Shown: positions 17,123 through 26,521 of the stretch, piece after piece
How the letters are laid out: each line of letters opens with the position of its first letter
Position numbering within the stretch: the first letter of the stretch is position 1
Source of the DNA: Roseivirga sp.
GTDB lineage: Bacteria > Bacteroidota > Bacteroidia > Cytophagales > Cyclobacteriaceae
Assembly (NCBI GenBank): GCA_029262895.1
Contig: JAJCYM010000031.1
Location: 1-63,672 of the forward strand
Direction: 5' to 3'
Length of the DNA: 63,672 nucleotides
The notes under the pieces: generated by a model
The model's database searches: none
What the model saw: the letters and a program-made list of their open reading frames with translations, nothing else
What the model was told of the DNA's origin: nothing
Program-made: the position numbers and the translations under genes

Positions 17123-19339
17123 ATGAAACTTTTCATCACGCTCTTTTTGGGTCTGACCCTAATCAATCTCACCTACAGCCAAACAGGACTTAATACAAGA
17201 AGTACCTTTCAATATTCTATCGAGAAAACGGACATTCCTGTTCTTATTGATGCCAAGGAAGATGACCCTGCCTGGCAAGCAGTTTCCAAAATACCCAACT
17301 TAATGAACCACTGGCCTATTGATACTGGTGCAGCCGATGCTTTAACAGAAATTAAATTAACATATGACGATAATTTCATATATATAATAGGTGTACTCCA
17401 CGATAAAGGCGGTAGAGTCATCCAATCGCTCAGGAGAGATAATTCAGAAGCGCATTGGAACAGTGATAATTTCACTGTGGTGCTTGACCCCATGGGCAAC
17501 AAACAGAATGGCTTCCTATTTGGAGTCAATGCTGGTGGTGCCCAGATGGAAGGTCAGCTCAATGTAATGGGGGCACAAACTGAGACGGACGAGAATTGGG
17601 ACAATAAGTGGTACTCACATGTTGAGCAATATATGGATCACTGGATTGTGGAAATGGCCATTCCCTTTAAGACGCTTCGCTATAATAGCAATATTTCAGA
17701 ATGGGGCATCAACTTCATCAGAGGAGATATGAGCCAAAACAGCTATTCCACCTGGACGCAGTTCCCTCTCAACTATGGGGGCAACGATCTCAACTTTATG
17801 GGCACACTAAAGTGGACTGAGAAACCAAAAAAGGCCACTGGGAAAGTAGTTTTGATCCCCTATATCGCTGGTGGCACTACACGCGATTTTGAAGACGAAA
17901 CACAAACCGCTTATAAGCAGGATTTTGATACAGGAATTGATGCAAAGCTGGCAGTCACCGGATCACTCAGCCTAGACCTCACTTTCAATCCTGATTTCTC
18001 AAATGTAGATGTTGATCAACAGGTGACCAATCTCACAAGGTTTTCAATTTTTCTGCCAGAACGGAGGAATTTCTTTCTGGAAAACGGAGACATCTTTTCC
18101 AATTTCGGTGGTTGGGAAATTAAACCCTTCTTCTCACGAACTATAGGCTTAAATCAAGGGCAGCAGGTCCCTATCACTTATGGTGCACGGCTTACCGGTA
18201 ACGTGACCAACAAGACCCGAATCGGTTTAATGAACATTCAAACCAAAGAATTTAATGAGCTGCAATCCCAGAATTACACCGTGGGTGCCCTACATCACCA
18301 GGTACTAAAACGGTCCGTTATTAAAGGTATTCTCATCAACAGAAACACCGGGGCAGACATCACCGAGGGAAAATATGCTCGAAATGGAGGACTGGAATTT
18401 GCCTACCTCTCTCCCAGTGGAAAAATCAGCAATACGATTAGGCTTCATGCAGCGACTACTGACCAAAAACTCAACGACAACTATTACTATGGATTCAATG
18501 GTCGATACAATGGCAGAAGCTATCGAGCCGGTTGGACGCTTGATGTTGTTGGTCAGAACTATATCACAGAATTAGGCTTTAACCCTCGTCAAACTAATTT
18601 TAATGCGCTTACAGAAGAGGTAACAAGACAGGGCTATACTCGGATTAACCCATGGTCTCTCTATCGCTTTTATCCAAAAACGGGTAAGCTCAACATGCAC
18701 GGACCACGGACCTGGCATAATACATGGTTTGACAAAAATGGTCGAGGATTGATAGAAAGAAGTCACGGCTTTGCTTATGACTTTCAGTTTAAAAACACCA
18801 CAGAATTGAAGTTTCAAGCTCAAATCAGGGAGGTGAATCTGCCCGTTCCTACGGCTTTGATAGGGAATGACTTTTCTCCGTTACCATCAGAAAATTACCT
18901 CTTCACCTCCTACTGGATCACCTACAATACTGATCGCAGGAAAACCGTAAATGCAGACTTTCGACTTCAGTATGGAAACTTCTTTAATGGTACCCGACTC
19001 AATTCTTCTGTAAACTTAAATTATCGAGTCCAACCCTGGGGCAGTTTTGGCATCAATTATGACTACAATAAAATTGAATTTCCTGGAGAGTTTGGAGAAA
19101 CAACTTTACATCTCATTCGTGCCAACATGGAAATTAGTTTTTCCAACAAGATGTTTTGGACCACAGCCATACAGTACAACTCTCAATCAGAGAATTACAA
19201 CATATTTTCAAGATTTCAGTGGAGGTTTAAGCCTATGTCTGACTTCTTCCTTGTTTATACTGATAATTACACAACTGACGGACTTAACATCAAAAACCGT
19301 CAGATCGTTTTCAAACTCTCTTACTGGTTAAATATGTAG
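17123..19339 (+). CDS. Outer-membrane protein with CBM9-like domain and DUF5916 barrel
   Basis: A 738-residue exported protein. The signal peptide (MKLFITLFLGLTLINLTYS) is followed by a family-9 carbohydrate-binding-like domain (about 35-230, including LTYDDNFIYIIGVLHDKGG) and then the DUF5916 part (about 235-738). The latter is made of alternating amphipathic strands and ends in LSYWLNM with an aromatic near the C-terminus, as expected of an outer-membrane beta barrel. The sequence FFLENGDIFSNFG, typical of DUF5916, is present. The ligand is not known; carbohydrate or peptide uptake is a guess. Length and domains are complete. Confidence 0.88.
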   Translation: MKLFITLFLGLTLINLTYSQTGLNTRSTFQYSIEKTDIPVLIDAKEDDPAWQAVSKIPNLMNHWPIDTGAADALTEIKLTYDDNFIYIIGVLHDKGGRVIQSLRRDNSEAHWNSDNFTVVLDPMGNKQNGFLFGVNAGGAQMEGQLNVMGAQTETDENWDNKWYSHVEQYMDHWIVEMAIPFKTLRYNSNISEWGINFIRGDMSQNSYSTWTQFPLNYGGNDLNFMGTLKWTEKPKKATGKVVLIPYIAGGTTRDFEDETQTAYKQDFDTGIDAKLAVTGSLSLDLTFNPDFSNVDVDQQVTNLTRFSIFLPERRNFFLENGDIFSNFGGWEIKPFFSRTIGLNQGQQVPITYGARLTGNVTNKTRIGLMNIQTKEFNELQSQNYTVGALHHQVLKRSVIKGILINRNTGADITEGKYARNGGLEFAYLSPSGKISNTIRLHAATTDQKLNDNYYYGFNGRYNGRSYRAGWTLDVVGQNYITELGFNPRQTNFNALTEEVTRQGYTRINPWSLYRFYPKTGKLNMHGPRTWHNTWFDKNGRGLIERSHGFAYDFQFKNTTELKFQAQIREVNLPVPTALIGNDFSPLPSENYLFTSYWITYNTDRRKTVNADFRLQYGNFFNGTRLNSSVNLNYRVQPWGSFGINYDYNKIEFPGEFGETTLHLIRANMEISFSNKMFWTTAIQYNSQSENYNIFSRFQWRFKPMSDFFLVYTDNYTTDGLNIKNRQIVFKLSYWLNM

Positions 19340-19423
19340 ATCTCTCTATTTAGTTATAGAGAATTTGGTTATTTCTTCGAAAAATTACATAAATTGGAGC
19401 AGACCTAAACACCTCAATACGTA

Positions 19424-19888
19424 ATGAAACGCTACTCGTGGACAATCATGGGCTTTGCCCTGTCCTCCGTTCTCCTGCTGTATACGCTAATTTCAGGTGT
19501 AGATCTCTTTGAAAAATTTACCGGTTTACTCACTTCAGTAGAGTTTCTTGAGCTTGATGAGTTCATCATTCCAACTTTGATTTTTTCAATCTTTGCCACT
19601 TACGATAAACTCAGGAGGGCGAAGTTAAAACAGATCGAATCCAGTGAGGTTAAGATATACAGGTCAATGCTCACTGCGTCTGATCATATTTTGAAAAATT
19701 TCGTGAACCAAATGCAGGTATTTAAATTGACAGCAGAAGAAACTCCTGAATTTGATCCCGAGGTAGTGAAGTTATTTGAACAGATAAAGGCCGAAACCGA
19801 AGGCCAATTAAAGGCTTTAAGAGAACTTGATAAGGTGAGCGCCAAAACAATCAAAAAAGCCATTAACATCAATACTTCTCTGCTCTGA
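19424..19888 (+). CDS. Small two-helix membrane protein of unknown function
   Basis: A 154-residue protein that I do not assign to a family. Two hydrophobic helices (about 7-26 and 45-61, the second IIPTLIFSIFATYDKL) anchor it. The cytoplasmic part is largely helical and charged, including YRSMLTASDHILKNFVNQM, which recalls the dimerisation helix of histidine kinases, but no kinase domain follows. The ATG at 19424 is well placed. Single gene, spaced 84 and 71 bases from its neighbours. Confidence 0.6.
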   Translation: MKRYSWTIMGFALSSVLLLYTLISGVDLFEKFTGLLTSVEFLELDEFIIPTLIFSIFATYDKLRRAKLKQIESSEVKIYRSMLTASDHILKNFVNQMQVFKLTAEETPEFDPEVVKLFEQIKAETEGQLKALRELDKVSAKTIKKAININTSLL

Positions 19889-19959
19889 ACCGGTCTCGCC
19901 ACAGCACCTAGACCGGATGTTTATCGCTGCTTTACTTAACTATATTTGCTGACATAAAA

Positions 19960-20865
19960 ATGAAAAGGTCGGCTTCAAATCTTGCAGTACTTTTTGCACT
20001 ACCTGCCCTTATTTGGGGCTCCACATGGTACGTAATTAAGTTCCAATTGGGTACTGTTGATCCACTCCTATCTGTATCATATAGGTTTTTCATGGCCGCC
20101 CTGGTTCTTTTGGCGTTTTGTAAGCTCACCAAAAGATCATTGAAATTCAGCCTCAAACAACACCTCAGAATGCTTTTGCAAGGGGTACTCCTTTTTGGAA
20201 TGAATTATTGGCTCGTATACATGTCGGAAGAGTATATTGCCTCGGGTCTCGTTGCGGTTGGTTTCTCTACGATCGTATTCTTCAATATATTATTCGGAGC
20301 AATCTTTATGGGTAATTCTGTTAAAAAGCGGGTAGTCATTGGAGCCCTGCTTGGCTTGACAGGAACTGCGATTATATTCAGGCCTGAGCTTATGGCCTTT
20401 AGTACCGAAGATGGTGGCTTTCTGGGGCTCATCCTGATGGTGACAGCGGTCATTCTCGCCTCACTTGGAAACATTACATCAGCCTTTAATTCCCGCCTCA
20501 AAATTCCGGTAATTCAGGCCACAGGAATAGGAATGCTTTATGGGTTTGTGGTGATGTTTAGCATTGCCATGATTCTCGGAAAGCCTATTACCATTGACAC
20601 CAGTAGCGAGTACCTGGGCTCGCTGATTTATCTAACCATTTTCGGTTCTATCCTGGCCTTTACCACCTACCTCACCTTAATAAGCAAAATTGGCCCTGAC
20701 AAAGCAGCTTATGCTATAGTCGTTGTCCCGGTCATCGCCATCACTATCTCCACTTTGCTTGAGGGCTACCAGCCCACATTTTACACCTTTTTAGGAATGT
20801 TATTGTTGTTGGCTGGAAATGTATTCGCACTGTATAAAAAAAAGTCTGCAACAACAACTGACTAG
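19960..20865 (+). CDS. EamA/DMT-superfamily transporter
   Basis: A 301-residue integral membrane protein with ten predicted helices in two repeats of the EamA type (first repeat begins ALPALIWGSTWYVIKF; the second starts around VTAVILASLGNITSAF). Members export metabolites or amino acids with proton antiport; the substrate is not readable. The stretch TATATTTG at 19941-19948 matches the Bacteroidota -7 element TAnnTTTG, but it lies so near the start that the leader would be only a few bases long. Confidence 0.92.
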   Translation: MKRSASNLAVLFALPALIWGSTWYVIKFQLGTVDPLLSVSYRFFMAALVLLAFCKLTKRSLKFSLKQHLRMLLQGVLLFGMNYWLVYMSEEYIASGLVAVGFSTIVFFNILFGAIFMGNSVKKRVVIGALLGLTGTAIIFRPELMAFSTEDGGFLGLILMVTAVILASLGNITSAFNSRLKIPVIQATGIGMLYGFVVMFSIAMILGKPITIDTSSEYLGSLIYLTIFGSILAFTTYLTLISKIGPDKAAYAIVVVPVIAITISTLLEGYQPTFYTFLGMLLLLAGNVFALYKKKSATTTD

Positions 20866-21173
20866 AAGTTGTACTTCAAAAGATTCGGACTTCTTCTGAT
20901 CTTAATCATGAGTGCGTAAATAAGAACTTTAACTTAAAAGGATTCTGGCTTTCTCAGGGGACATTTGGGATGTCTTTCAATTTGGGCCTCCTGCTCTATT
21001 CTCCCCATTAAATCTACCAAGCTCCCTTGGCTGGTCTCCTATTGAGTCCAAAAATGGGGTTTTGATGTAGTTGTTTTAGAATCAAATTTCAAAATTCCTT
21101 TCTCTTAATTGCTCACCTCTCCCGAAAACGAAGTACACATTGTTATGTTAATTAATATTTGAACGAACGAACG
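20866..21173. other. 308-bp intergenic region
   Basis: No reading frame, RNA gene or strong hairpin was recognised. A short tandem GAAC/ACGA repeat lies just before the LamG gene start. It presumably holds that gene's promoter. Confidence 0.5.
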
Positions 21174-22379
21174 ATGAAAAAACTTCTCACACTCCTGCTT
21201 CTCATTTTATATTTTGATGGTTATTCACAAGACATCACCTCCAACCTTATCGGACATTGGCCCTTGGATGGAACCTTCGAGGACTTATCCGATTCAAGTT
21301 TCAACGGCACTGGACAAGGAAATGTCACGTTTGGTCCTGGAGTAAATAATGAAGAAAATGGTGCAACCATTTTTGACGGTATAAACTCCAATATAGCCCT
21401 GTCTCATTCAGGGCTTCTTAATCTTAGTGAAAATTTCACCATTTCAGCTTGGATTAAAGTCTCAGCGTTCCCAGTCGGAACAGCGCACATTTTTTCAACA
21501 CTAGATGTTGTCACAGGTTCTCAAACGAAGGGTATAGGGTTCGGGATTAATACTGTTGCCAATTACGGTCGCAATGCAAATAGTCTTGCGCTTCAAGTTG
21601 GAAATAGTATCTGGCAATGGGATGTTTGGACTTCGCCTTCAGCAAGCATAACCACGAATCAATGGCAGCATGTTACAGTCACTGTACAAAACAGTTCGAG
21701 TTACAATAAAACAATTACTTTTTATGTAGACGGAATTTCCAAATCAGCCACACTTTGGGCAACGCCAGAAAGCCCTATAAACTGGGGAAACCTTACCACT
21801 TCAAACATGATTGGAGCAGCGCACTCGAATTATAATAGCACGTATTTTGATGATCAAAATTTCAACGGATCCATTGCAGATCTTCGGGTTTATAACCGAG
21901 CCTTAGTACAAGATGATGTAACTCTTTTAGCTTCTACTGTTGCCGGTACTCCAATACCCAGTAATTCACTATGGTCTGAAAATGCTCAAAGCCAATTGTA
22001 TTTTGGCGGAGATGTAGGAATTGGCACAGATAGCCCGGATGAAAAATTGACGGTAAAAGGAACTGTTCATGCGGAAAAAGTCAAGGTTGATCTAAATGTT
22101 CCGGGGCCCGATTATGTTTTTGATGTCAATTATTCATTTCCAACTTTGAAGGAACTAAAGAAATATATAGAGAGACATAAACATCTTCCCGAAATCCCCT
22201 CAGCGAAAGAAATGGAAGCGAACGGAATAGATATTGGCAATATGAGCATGTTGTTGTTGAAAAAAATTGAAGAATTAACGCTCTATCAAATCAACCTTTT
22301 AGACAAATTGAATAAGTTGGAGCAAGACAATGAAATTCTCTCTCAGAAAATCAAAGAGCTAGAAGTGAAAAAGAAATAA
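21174..22379 (+). CDS. Exported LamG-domain surface protein with tail-fibre-like C-terminus
   Basis: A 401-residue surface protein. The ATG at 21174 begins a signal peptide (MKKLLTLLLLILYFDGYSQ). A LamG/concanavalin-like jelly-roll domain occupies about 22-255 (IGHWPLDGTFEDLSD; NFTISAWIKVSAF; DGSIADLRVYNRALV, here NGSIADLRVYN). A short stalk with GGDVGIGTDSPDEKLTVKG resembles the tail-fibre/endosialidase-leader segments common in Bacteroidota surface proteins. The end is a helical segment (HLPEIPSAKEMEANGID) and a coiled coil rich in Leu, Glu and Lys, probably for trimerisation. It lacks the autocatalytic S74 peptidase. It is likely an adhesin-like or sugar-binding protein; the ligand is unknown. 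Confidence 0.85.
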   Translation: MKKLLTLLLLILYFDGYSQDITSNLIGHWPLDGTFEDLSDSSFNGTGQGNVTFGPGVNNEENGATIFDGINSNIALSHSGLLNLSENFTISAWIKVSAFPVGTAHIFSTLDVVTGSQTKGIGFGINTVANYGRNANSLALQVGNSIWQWDVWTSPSASITTNQWQHVTVTVQNSSSYNKTITFYVDGISKSATLWATPESPINWGNLTTSNMIGAAHSNYNSTYFDDQNFNGSIADLRVYNRALVQDDVTLLASTVAGTPIPSNSLWSENAQSQLYFGGDVGIGTDSPDEKLTVKGTVHAEKVKVDLNVPGPDYVFDVNYSFPTLKELKKYIERHKHLPEIPSAKEMEANGIDIGNMSMLLLKKIEELTLYQINLLDKLNKLEQDNEILSQKIKELEVKKK

Positions 22380-23489
22380 TCACACTAAAACGGTTTTGAA
22401 CACCCCGGGAAGAGCAACCTCCAATAACCTAAGACTATCGGAACATTGCAGGTAGCTCGTCACCTGACCCGGGGGGATTACAAAGGCGTCACCTGTTTTT
22501 AGCGCGTAAGACTTCTCCCCGCTGGAATGAAGGCTCATCGTACCTTCAAGAATAAAAGTGAACATAATATCACCAGCATGATGGTGGGCTACTTCCTTAT
22601 TCTCCGAACATTTGACGACATGAACTGAGGCAACTCCCGCAGTAGCTTCGCTAACCCCGGTTTCTTTAAATTCAAAACCAGGTATCCTCCATGATTTCCA
22701 TTCTACTTCGTCAAACTTGAAATGACAGAATTTTTGTCCACCAAAATCACGATCTGGATTGAATTGTGGTGTAGGTAGTTCCATCTCATGATCTATTGTT
22801 GTCATATGTTCGGCAGGAACGCCTATTTCAATCACTTCCAAACCTTCTGAGGCTTCAAGTACTCTATGCCTGATTTTTGGAGGTTGGATCACGCAATCTC
22901 CTTCCTTGAGGATAAACGGTTCTCCTTGATCTTCATAAACCAATCTTACCCAACCCTTATAACAGTAGATCAATTGAAAACCAACGGTATGATAATGCAC
23001 CATATCCGGAACGGGGCCGGCATTAGGTATTCTAATGTGGGAGGCAATTATTCCTCCACCCAGTCGGTCGGGAATCAAATCCCGGTAGAGCATTCCAGCT
23101 CGTCCGATCACCCATGGATCTTGGTCTTTGAGCTTTCTTACTTCGAATTGATGCTTGGTTTCGGGAATAGAAAATATCTCCTCCCTCTCGACAAATCTGA
23201 GCACTGTACCTCCCGGACTTTTCTGTTCGGTCTTATGCCCCACGTCCATCGAGCTCATTGGCAATAAAATCACAGGTGGATTTCCTTTTCCACCTCTTTC
23301 AATTCGGATTCGCAGATCACCTATTCCAGTCAGTTTGGCAACAGTCGGATCATCCGAAGGATAAATCTGGTTAAGCTTAAACCCCACTTCGGTGAAATAC
23401 TCCAACTCTGCATGAAAGTCATGAGTGGGCACCAGAATTTCGGCCCTCGTGAGTGAGTCTATTATTCTGTTCTCTTTTTGTTCAGACAT
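22380..23489 (-). CDS. Three-domain protein: glyoxalase-like plus two cupin domains
   Basis: A 369-residue cytosolic protein. The first 90 residues resemble a VOC/glyoxalase half domain (AEILVPTHDFHAELEYFTEVG). A cupin follows (about 155-255: MVHYHTVGFQLIYCYKGW, then GDCVIQPPKIRHRV) and a second cupin occupies about 275-365 (EVAHHHAGDIMFTFILEG and GDAFVIPPGQ). Both cupins keep most of the His/Glu metal-site residues, the second with the HHH stretch and without the usual second-motif histidine. A ring-cleaving or sugar-related enzyme is possible, but the reaction is unknown. Its stop codon abuts that of the LamG gene on the other strand, leaving no space for a terminator between them. Confidence 0.82.
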   Translation of the reverse strand: MSEQKENRIIDSLTRAEILVPTHDFHAELEYFTEVGFKLNQIYPSDDPTVAKLTGIGDLRIRIERGGKGNPPVILLPMSSMDVGHKTEQKSPGGTVLRFVEREEIFSIPETKHQFEVRKLKDQDPWVIGRAGMLYRDLIPDRLGGGIIASHIRIPNAGPVPDMVHYHTVGFQLIYCYKGWVRLVYEDQGEPFILKEGDCVIQPPKIRHRVLEASEGLEVIEIGVPAEHMTTIDHEMELPTPQFNPDRDFGGQKFCHFKFDEVEWKSWRIPGFEFKETGVSEATAGVASVHVVKCSENKEVAHHHAGDIMFTFILEGTMSLHSSGEKSYALKTGDAFVIPPGQVTSYLQCSDSLRLLEVALPGVFKTVLV

Positions 23490-23609
23490 TGTCCTTCTTA
23501 ATCATTCTTAGGGTCACCAAATTAATCAAAGCAATTGATTCATGTCTATCGAAACAAATCACTTTCACACCTTGGTAGATATATCTATTTTGGAGTCAAA
23601 TAGTTGCCC

Positions 23610-24893
23610 ATGGTAAAACCAGCCTTTCCCATCGTTGCTTTTGTGATTCTCAGTTCCTGCAGCCCTACTCCTTTTTCGGTCGATCAACTGTCAATAAGTG
23701 TCCCTACAAAGGGTAATACATGGATTCTGGGAGTCGATTCGGACAGGGACAGGGAAATTTTGAGGAATGGAATCAAAGACTGGAACCTCTCTGGTCTTAC
23801 GACCCGCACCTACTTTTATGTAGGAAAAACAGGATCGATAAAAATTGGAATTACAGCCAAATCCAGCACCAAAACTCCGCTATTGGCCAGGTTTGAAGGC
23901 GATGAAAGAGAGATCGAGCTAAGTGGTTCTGAGTTAATATCCATCTCAGTGGGAGAGTTCACCATCGACACACCCGGTTATTACTACCTAGAATTAATCG
24001 GTCATAAAAGAACCACGGCTACGGTTGAAATTCAAGACGTTTTACTTGGTGGAGAGTCGACTGAAGGGGAAATGTATTTCGCCAAAGATGATTTTTACTG
24101 GGGCCGCAGAGGACCATCAGTTCACCTCACCTACCAATTGCCGGATAAAGTTGAAGAGGTCCAATATTTCTACAACGAAATCAATGTGCCAGAAGGGCAA
24201 GACGTTCTGGGCAGCTATTTTATGGCCAACGGTTTTGCCGAGGGCTATTTTGGCATCCAGGTAAACTCTCCTGAAGAACGGAGGGTTCTTTTTTCGGTGT
24301 GGAGCCCTTTCAAAACTGACAACCCAAATGATATTCCCGAAGACCAGCGTATAAAAACGCTAAAGAAAGGTGATGACGTTTATACCGGAGAGTTTGGCAA
24401 TGAGGGTTCCGGAGGGCAGAGTTATCGCAAGTACATGTGGAAAGCTGGCACCAACTATAGATTCCTGCTCAAGGGTGAGCCAGCGACCGATAACTCTACA
24501 GACTACACAGCCTACTTCTTTCCGCCTGAAATTGGCAAATGGGAATTGATCGCTTCGTTCAGAAGGCCAAAGACGAGTACCTATTTAAAAAGGCCTCACT
24601 CCTTTCTGGAGAACTTTCGTACAGAAACTGGAAATCAATCTCGCAGAGGCACTTATACCAATCAATGGGTTTATGATACCAAAGGAAATTGGCATGAACT
24701 GACCAAAGCCAAATTCACAGCGGATGCTACTGCCAGAAAAGAGTCGCGAATGGATTATTCCGGGGGTTCGGATGGGACTTCCTTTTTTATGAGGAACTGC
24801 GGTTTCTTCACAGGTTGGACAGAAATTGATAGCTATATAGACCGAACTGCACTTGGCGTGCCACCCGACATTGACCTCAGTATTTTGCCCTAA
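23610..24893 (+). CDS. Lipoprotein with DUF5077 and DUF3472 domains
   Basis: A 427-residue lipoprotein. The ATG at 23610 gives a lipobox (VILSSC) at about residue 16; an in-frame TTG lies 6 bases upstream. A DUF5077-like beta domain (about 30-145) precedes a DUF3472 domain (about 150-425, with the recognisable SVHLTYQLP and SYRKYMWKAGTNYRFLLKG). Proteins with this pair are found in carbohydrate-active loci of Bacteroidota, and their role is not established. It is a single gene, followed by a 400-bp repeat-containing gap. Confidence 0.85.
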   Translation: MVKPAFPIVAFVILSSCSPTPFSVDQLSISVPTKGNTWILGVDSDRDREILRNGIKDWNLSGLTTRTYFYVGKTGSIKIGITAKSSTKTPLLARFEGDEREIELSGSELISISVGEFTIDTPGYYYLELIGHKRTTATVEIQDVLLGGESTEGEMYFAKDDFYWGRRGPSVHLTYQLPDKVEEVQYFYNEINVPEGQDVLGSYFMANGFAEGYFGIQVNSPEERRVLFSVWSPFKTDNPNDIPEDQRIKTLKKGDDVYTGEFGNEGSGGQSYRKYMWKAGTNYRFLLKGEPATDNSTDYTAYFFPPEIGKWELIASFRRPKTSTYLKRPHSFLENFRTETGNQSRRGTYTNQWVYDTKGNWHELTKAKFTADATARKESRMDYSGGSDGTSFFMRNCGFFTGWTEIDSYIDRTALGVPPDIDLSILP

Positions 24894-24965
24894 ACCGGAT
24901 TTATGCAATGGAGAATGTAATGAAGACTTAAATCGCAAAGAATCAGGAGGTCTGTGCCGATGTTT

Positions 24966-25172
24966 GTGTCTTAGCTCGCGGAGAGACCCTTTAACCAAAT
25001 ACAAATCGTACTTAAGTTTCTGAAAAGATTCCTTCACTTCGTTACGGAATGACGCTGCTGTTGCAGTTTTGCCGCGACAAAGGCCTTCGTTTGTGTCGCC
25101 ACAAACGAACTGATGAACTTCTCTAATTGGTCTCCCATATGAAAGTCGTTTGTGAGGACACAAACAACGGCT
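24966..25172. repeat. Dispersed palindromic repeat, uninterrupted copy
   Basis: The gap between the DUF3472 and dehydrogenase genes is mostly this element. It shares long stretches with 58058-58253, for example CCTTCGTTTGTGTC and CCACAAACGAACTGATGAAC and GATTCCTTCACT. It contains two hairpins: a perfect 10-bp stem (25086-25095 with 25100-25109, loop TCGC) and a 7-bp stem GTTTGTG/CACAAAC (25148-25154 with 25159-25165, loop AGGA). In the second copy the latter loop carries an insertion sequence, so this copy shows the empty site. Confidence 0.8.
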
Positions 25173-25292
25173 TCTGAGATAAAATTTAGCAATTAGGTTT
25201 TTTAGGTCCCATCTAAACCTGCCTGCGTTTGCAACTTCGGTAAAGGCAGTTTACATACGTATTAGAAAGTCTATTGCATCACCCGGGTTAAA

Positions 25293-26429
25293 TCAACTCG
25301 AAGGAACAAGTCTGAATATTCCCTTTCCTTCTACACCAACATACAAATAGCCCTCAGGGCCTTCGATAACACTTCTGACCCGGCCGATACCTGAGGCAAT
25401 TTGTTCTTGCCGTACAACCACATTGTCCTCAATTACACACCTCACTAAGTAGCTAAATTTCAGAGAGCCTACGATAGCATTATTTTCCCATCCAGGGTAT
25501 CTGCTGCCACTTACAAAGGTCATCCCGCAGGGCGCAATTGAAGGCTTCCAATAAGTCGCAGGTTGTTCCATACCGCTTTTTGCTGAGATGTCCGTAAACT
25601 TAGTGCCGCTATAATTGATCCCGTAGCTAATGACTGGCCAGCCGTAATTCTTGCCCTTTCCAATAATGTTCAATTCATCTCCTCCTCTTGGACCATGCTC
25701 ATGTTCCCAAATCTGTCCAGTCTCCGGGTTTGTAGCCATGCCCTGAGGGTTCCGGTGCCCATAGGAGAATATGGCCTCCCTGGCCCCTGATTGGCCTACA
25801 AAAGGGTTGTCAGCCGGAATTCGACCATCATCATGTAATCGATAAACCTTACCCCCATCTCGCGTAATGTCCTGAGGGTTATTGTTTCGGTTGCCTCTGT
25901 CTCCAATAGAAAAATAGACATAACCTTCAGCATCAAATGCAATTCTACTTCCGAAATGTTGACCAGCTCTGGTATTGGGGCTGCCCTTATACAAAACCTT
26001 GTGATCGGTGAATTTTTCTCCATCCCATTTGGCCCGGGAGAAGGCCGTCATAGCACCATTACCCTGCCCTTTATCACTCGCAAAAGTGAAGTACACCCAC
26101 TGATTGTTTTCGAAATCAGGATGCAATTTAATATCCATCAAACCACCCTGACCATGCGTTTTACTGACAGGTCCACCTTGAACGTTCTTATCGACAATTT
26201 CCCAGTTCCTTAGCCTGACAATCTCTCCTGTCTTTTCGGTAACGAGCAGATCATTATTAGGCAAAAAGGCCATGCCCCAAGGGTTTTTCAGTCCGGCATT
26301 GACAAGTTCAGAAGTTACTGATTGGGCATCAGGTTCAATATTTGCCTGTAGGTCATCCGATTGTCGGCTCCACACGTTTTGTGTTACAAAAACCAGGAAA
26401 AGGAAATAAGATAAGGATCGCAATTGCAT
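25293..26429 (-). CDS. Exported PQQ-dependent sugar dehydrogenase-type beta-propeller
   Basis: A 378-residue soluble aldose/sorbosone dehydrogenase-like protein (GSDH family). A signal peptide (MQLRSLSYFLFLVFVTQNVWS) is followed by a six-bladed propeller. Family motifs include LKNPWGMAFLPNNDLLVTEK, QGGLMDIKLHPDFENN, RFGSRIAFD (here HFGSRIAFD), IWEHEHGPRGGDELNI and NYGWPVISYG. The catalytic histidine region (QGGLMDIKLHPDF; family base His) and calcium-site stretch are present. It should oxidise aldoses in the periplasm with PQQ; no PQQ synthesis genes are in the window. Full length. Confidence 0.93.
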   Translation of the reverse strand: MQLRSLSYFLFLVFVTQNVWSRQSDDLQANIEPDAQSVTSELVNAGLKNPWGMAFLPNNDLLVTEKTGEIVRLRNWEIVDKNVQGGPVSKTHGQGGLMDIKLHPDFENNQWVYFTFASDKGQGNGAMTAFSRAKWDGEKFTDHKVLYKGSPNTRAGQHFGSRIAFDAEGYVYFSIGDRGNRNNNPQDITRDGGKVYRLHDDGRIPADNPFVGQSGAREAIFSYGHRNPQGMATNPETGQIWEHEHGPRGGDELNIIGKGKNYGWPVISYGINYSGTKFTDISAKSGMEQPATYWKPSIAPCGMTFVSGSRYPGWENNAIVGSLKFSYLVRCVIEDNVVVRQEQIASGIGRVRSVIEGPEGYLYVGVEGKGIFRLVPSS

Positions 26430-26521
26430 AGCTTTCTATTAATTGGTTTGTCACTAATTTGTTGGAACAATATCAATAACGCAAGAAAATGCCTTATGGC
26501 CGGTAGATACTCTTAAATTGT

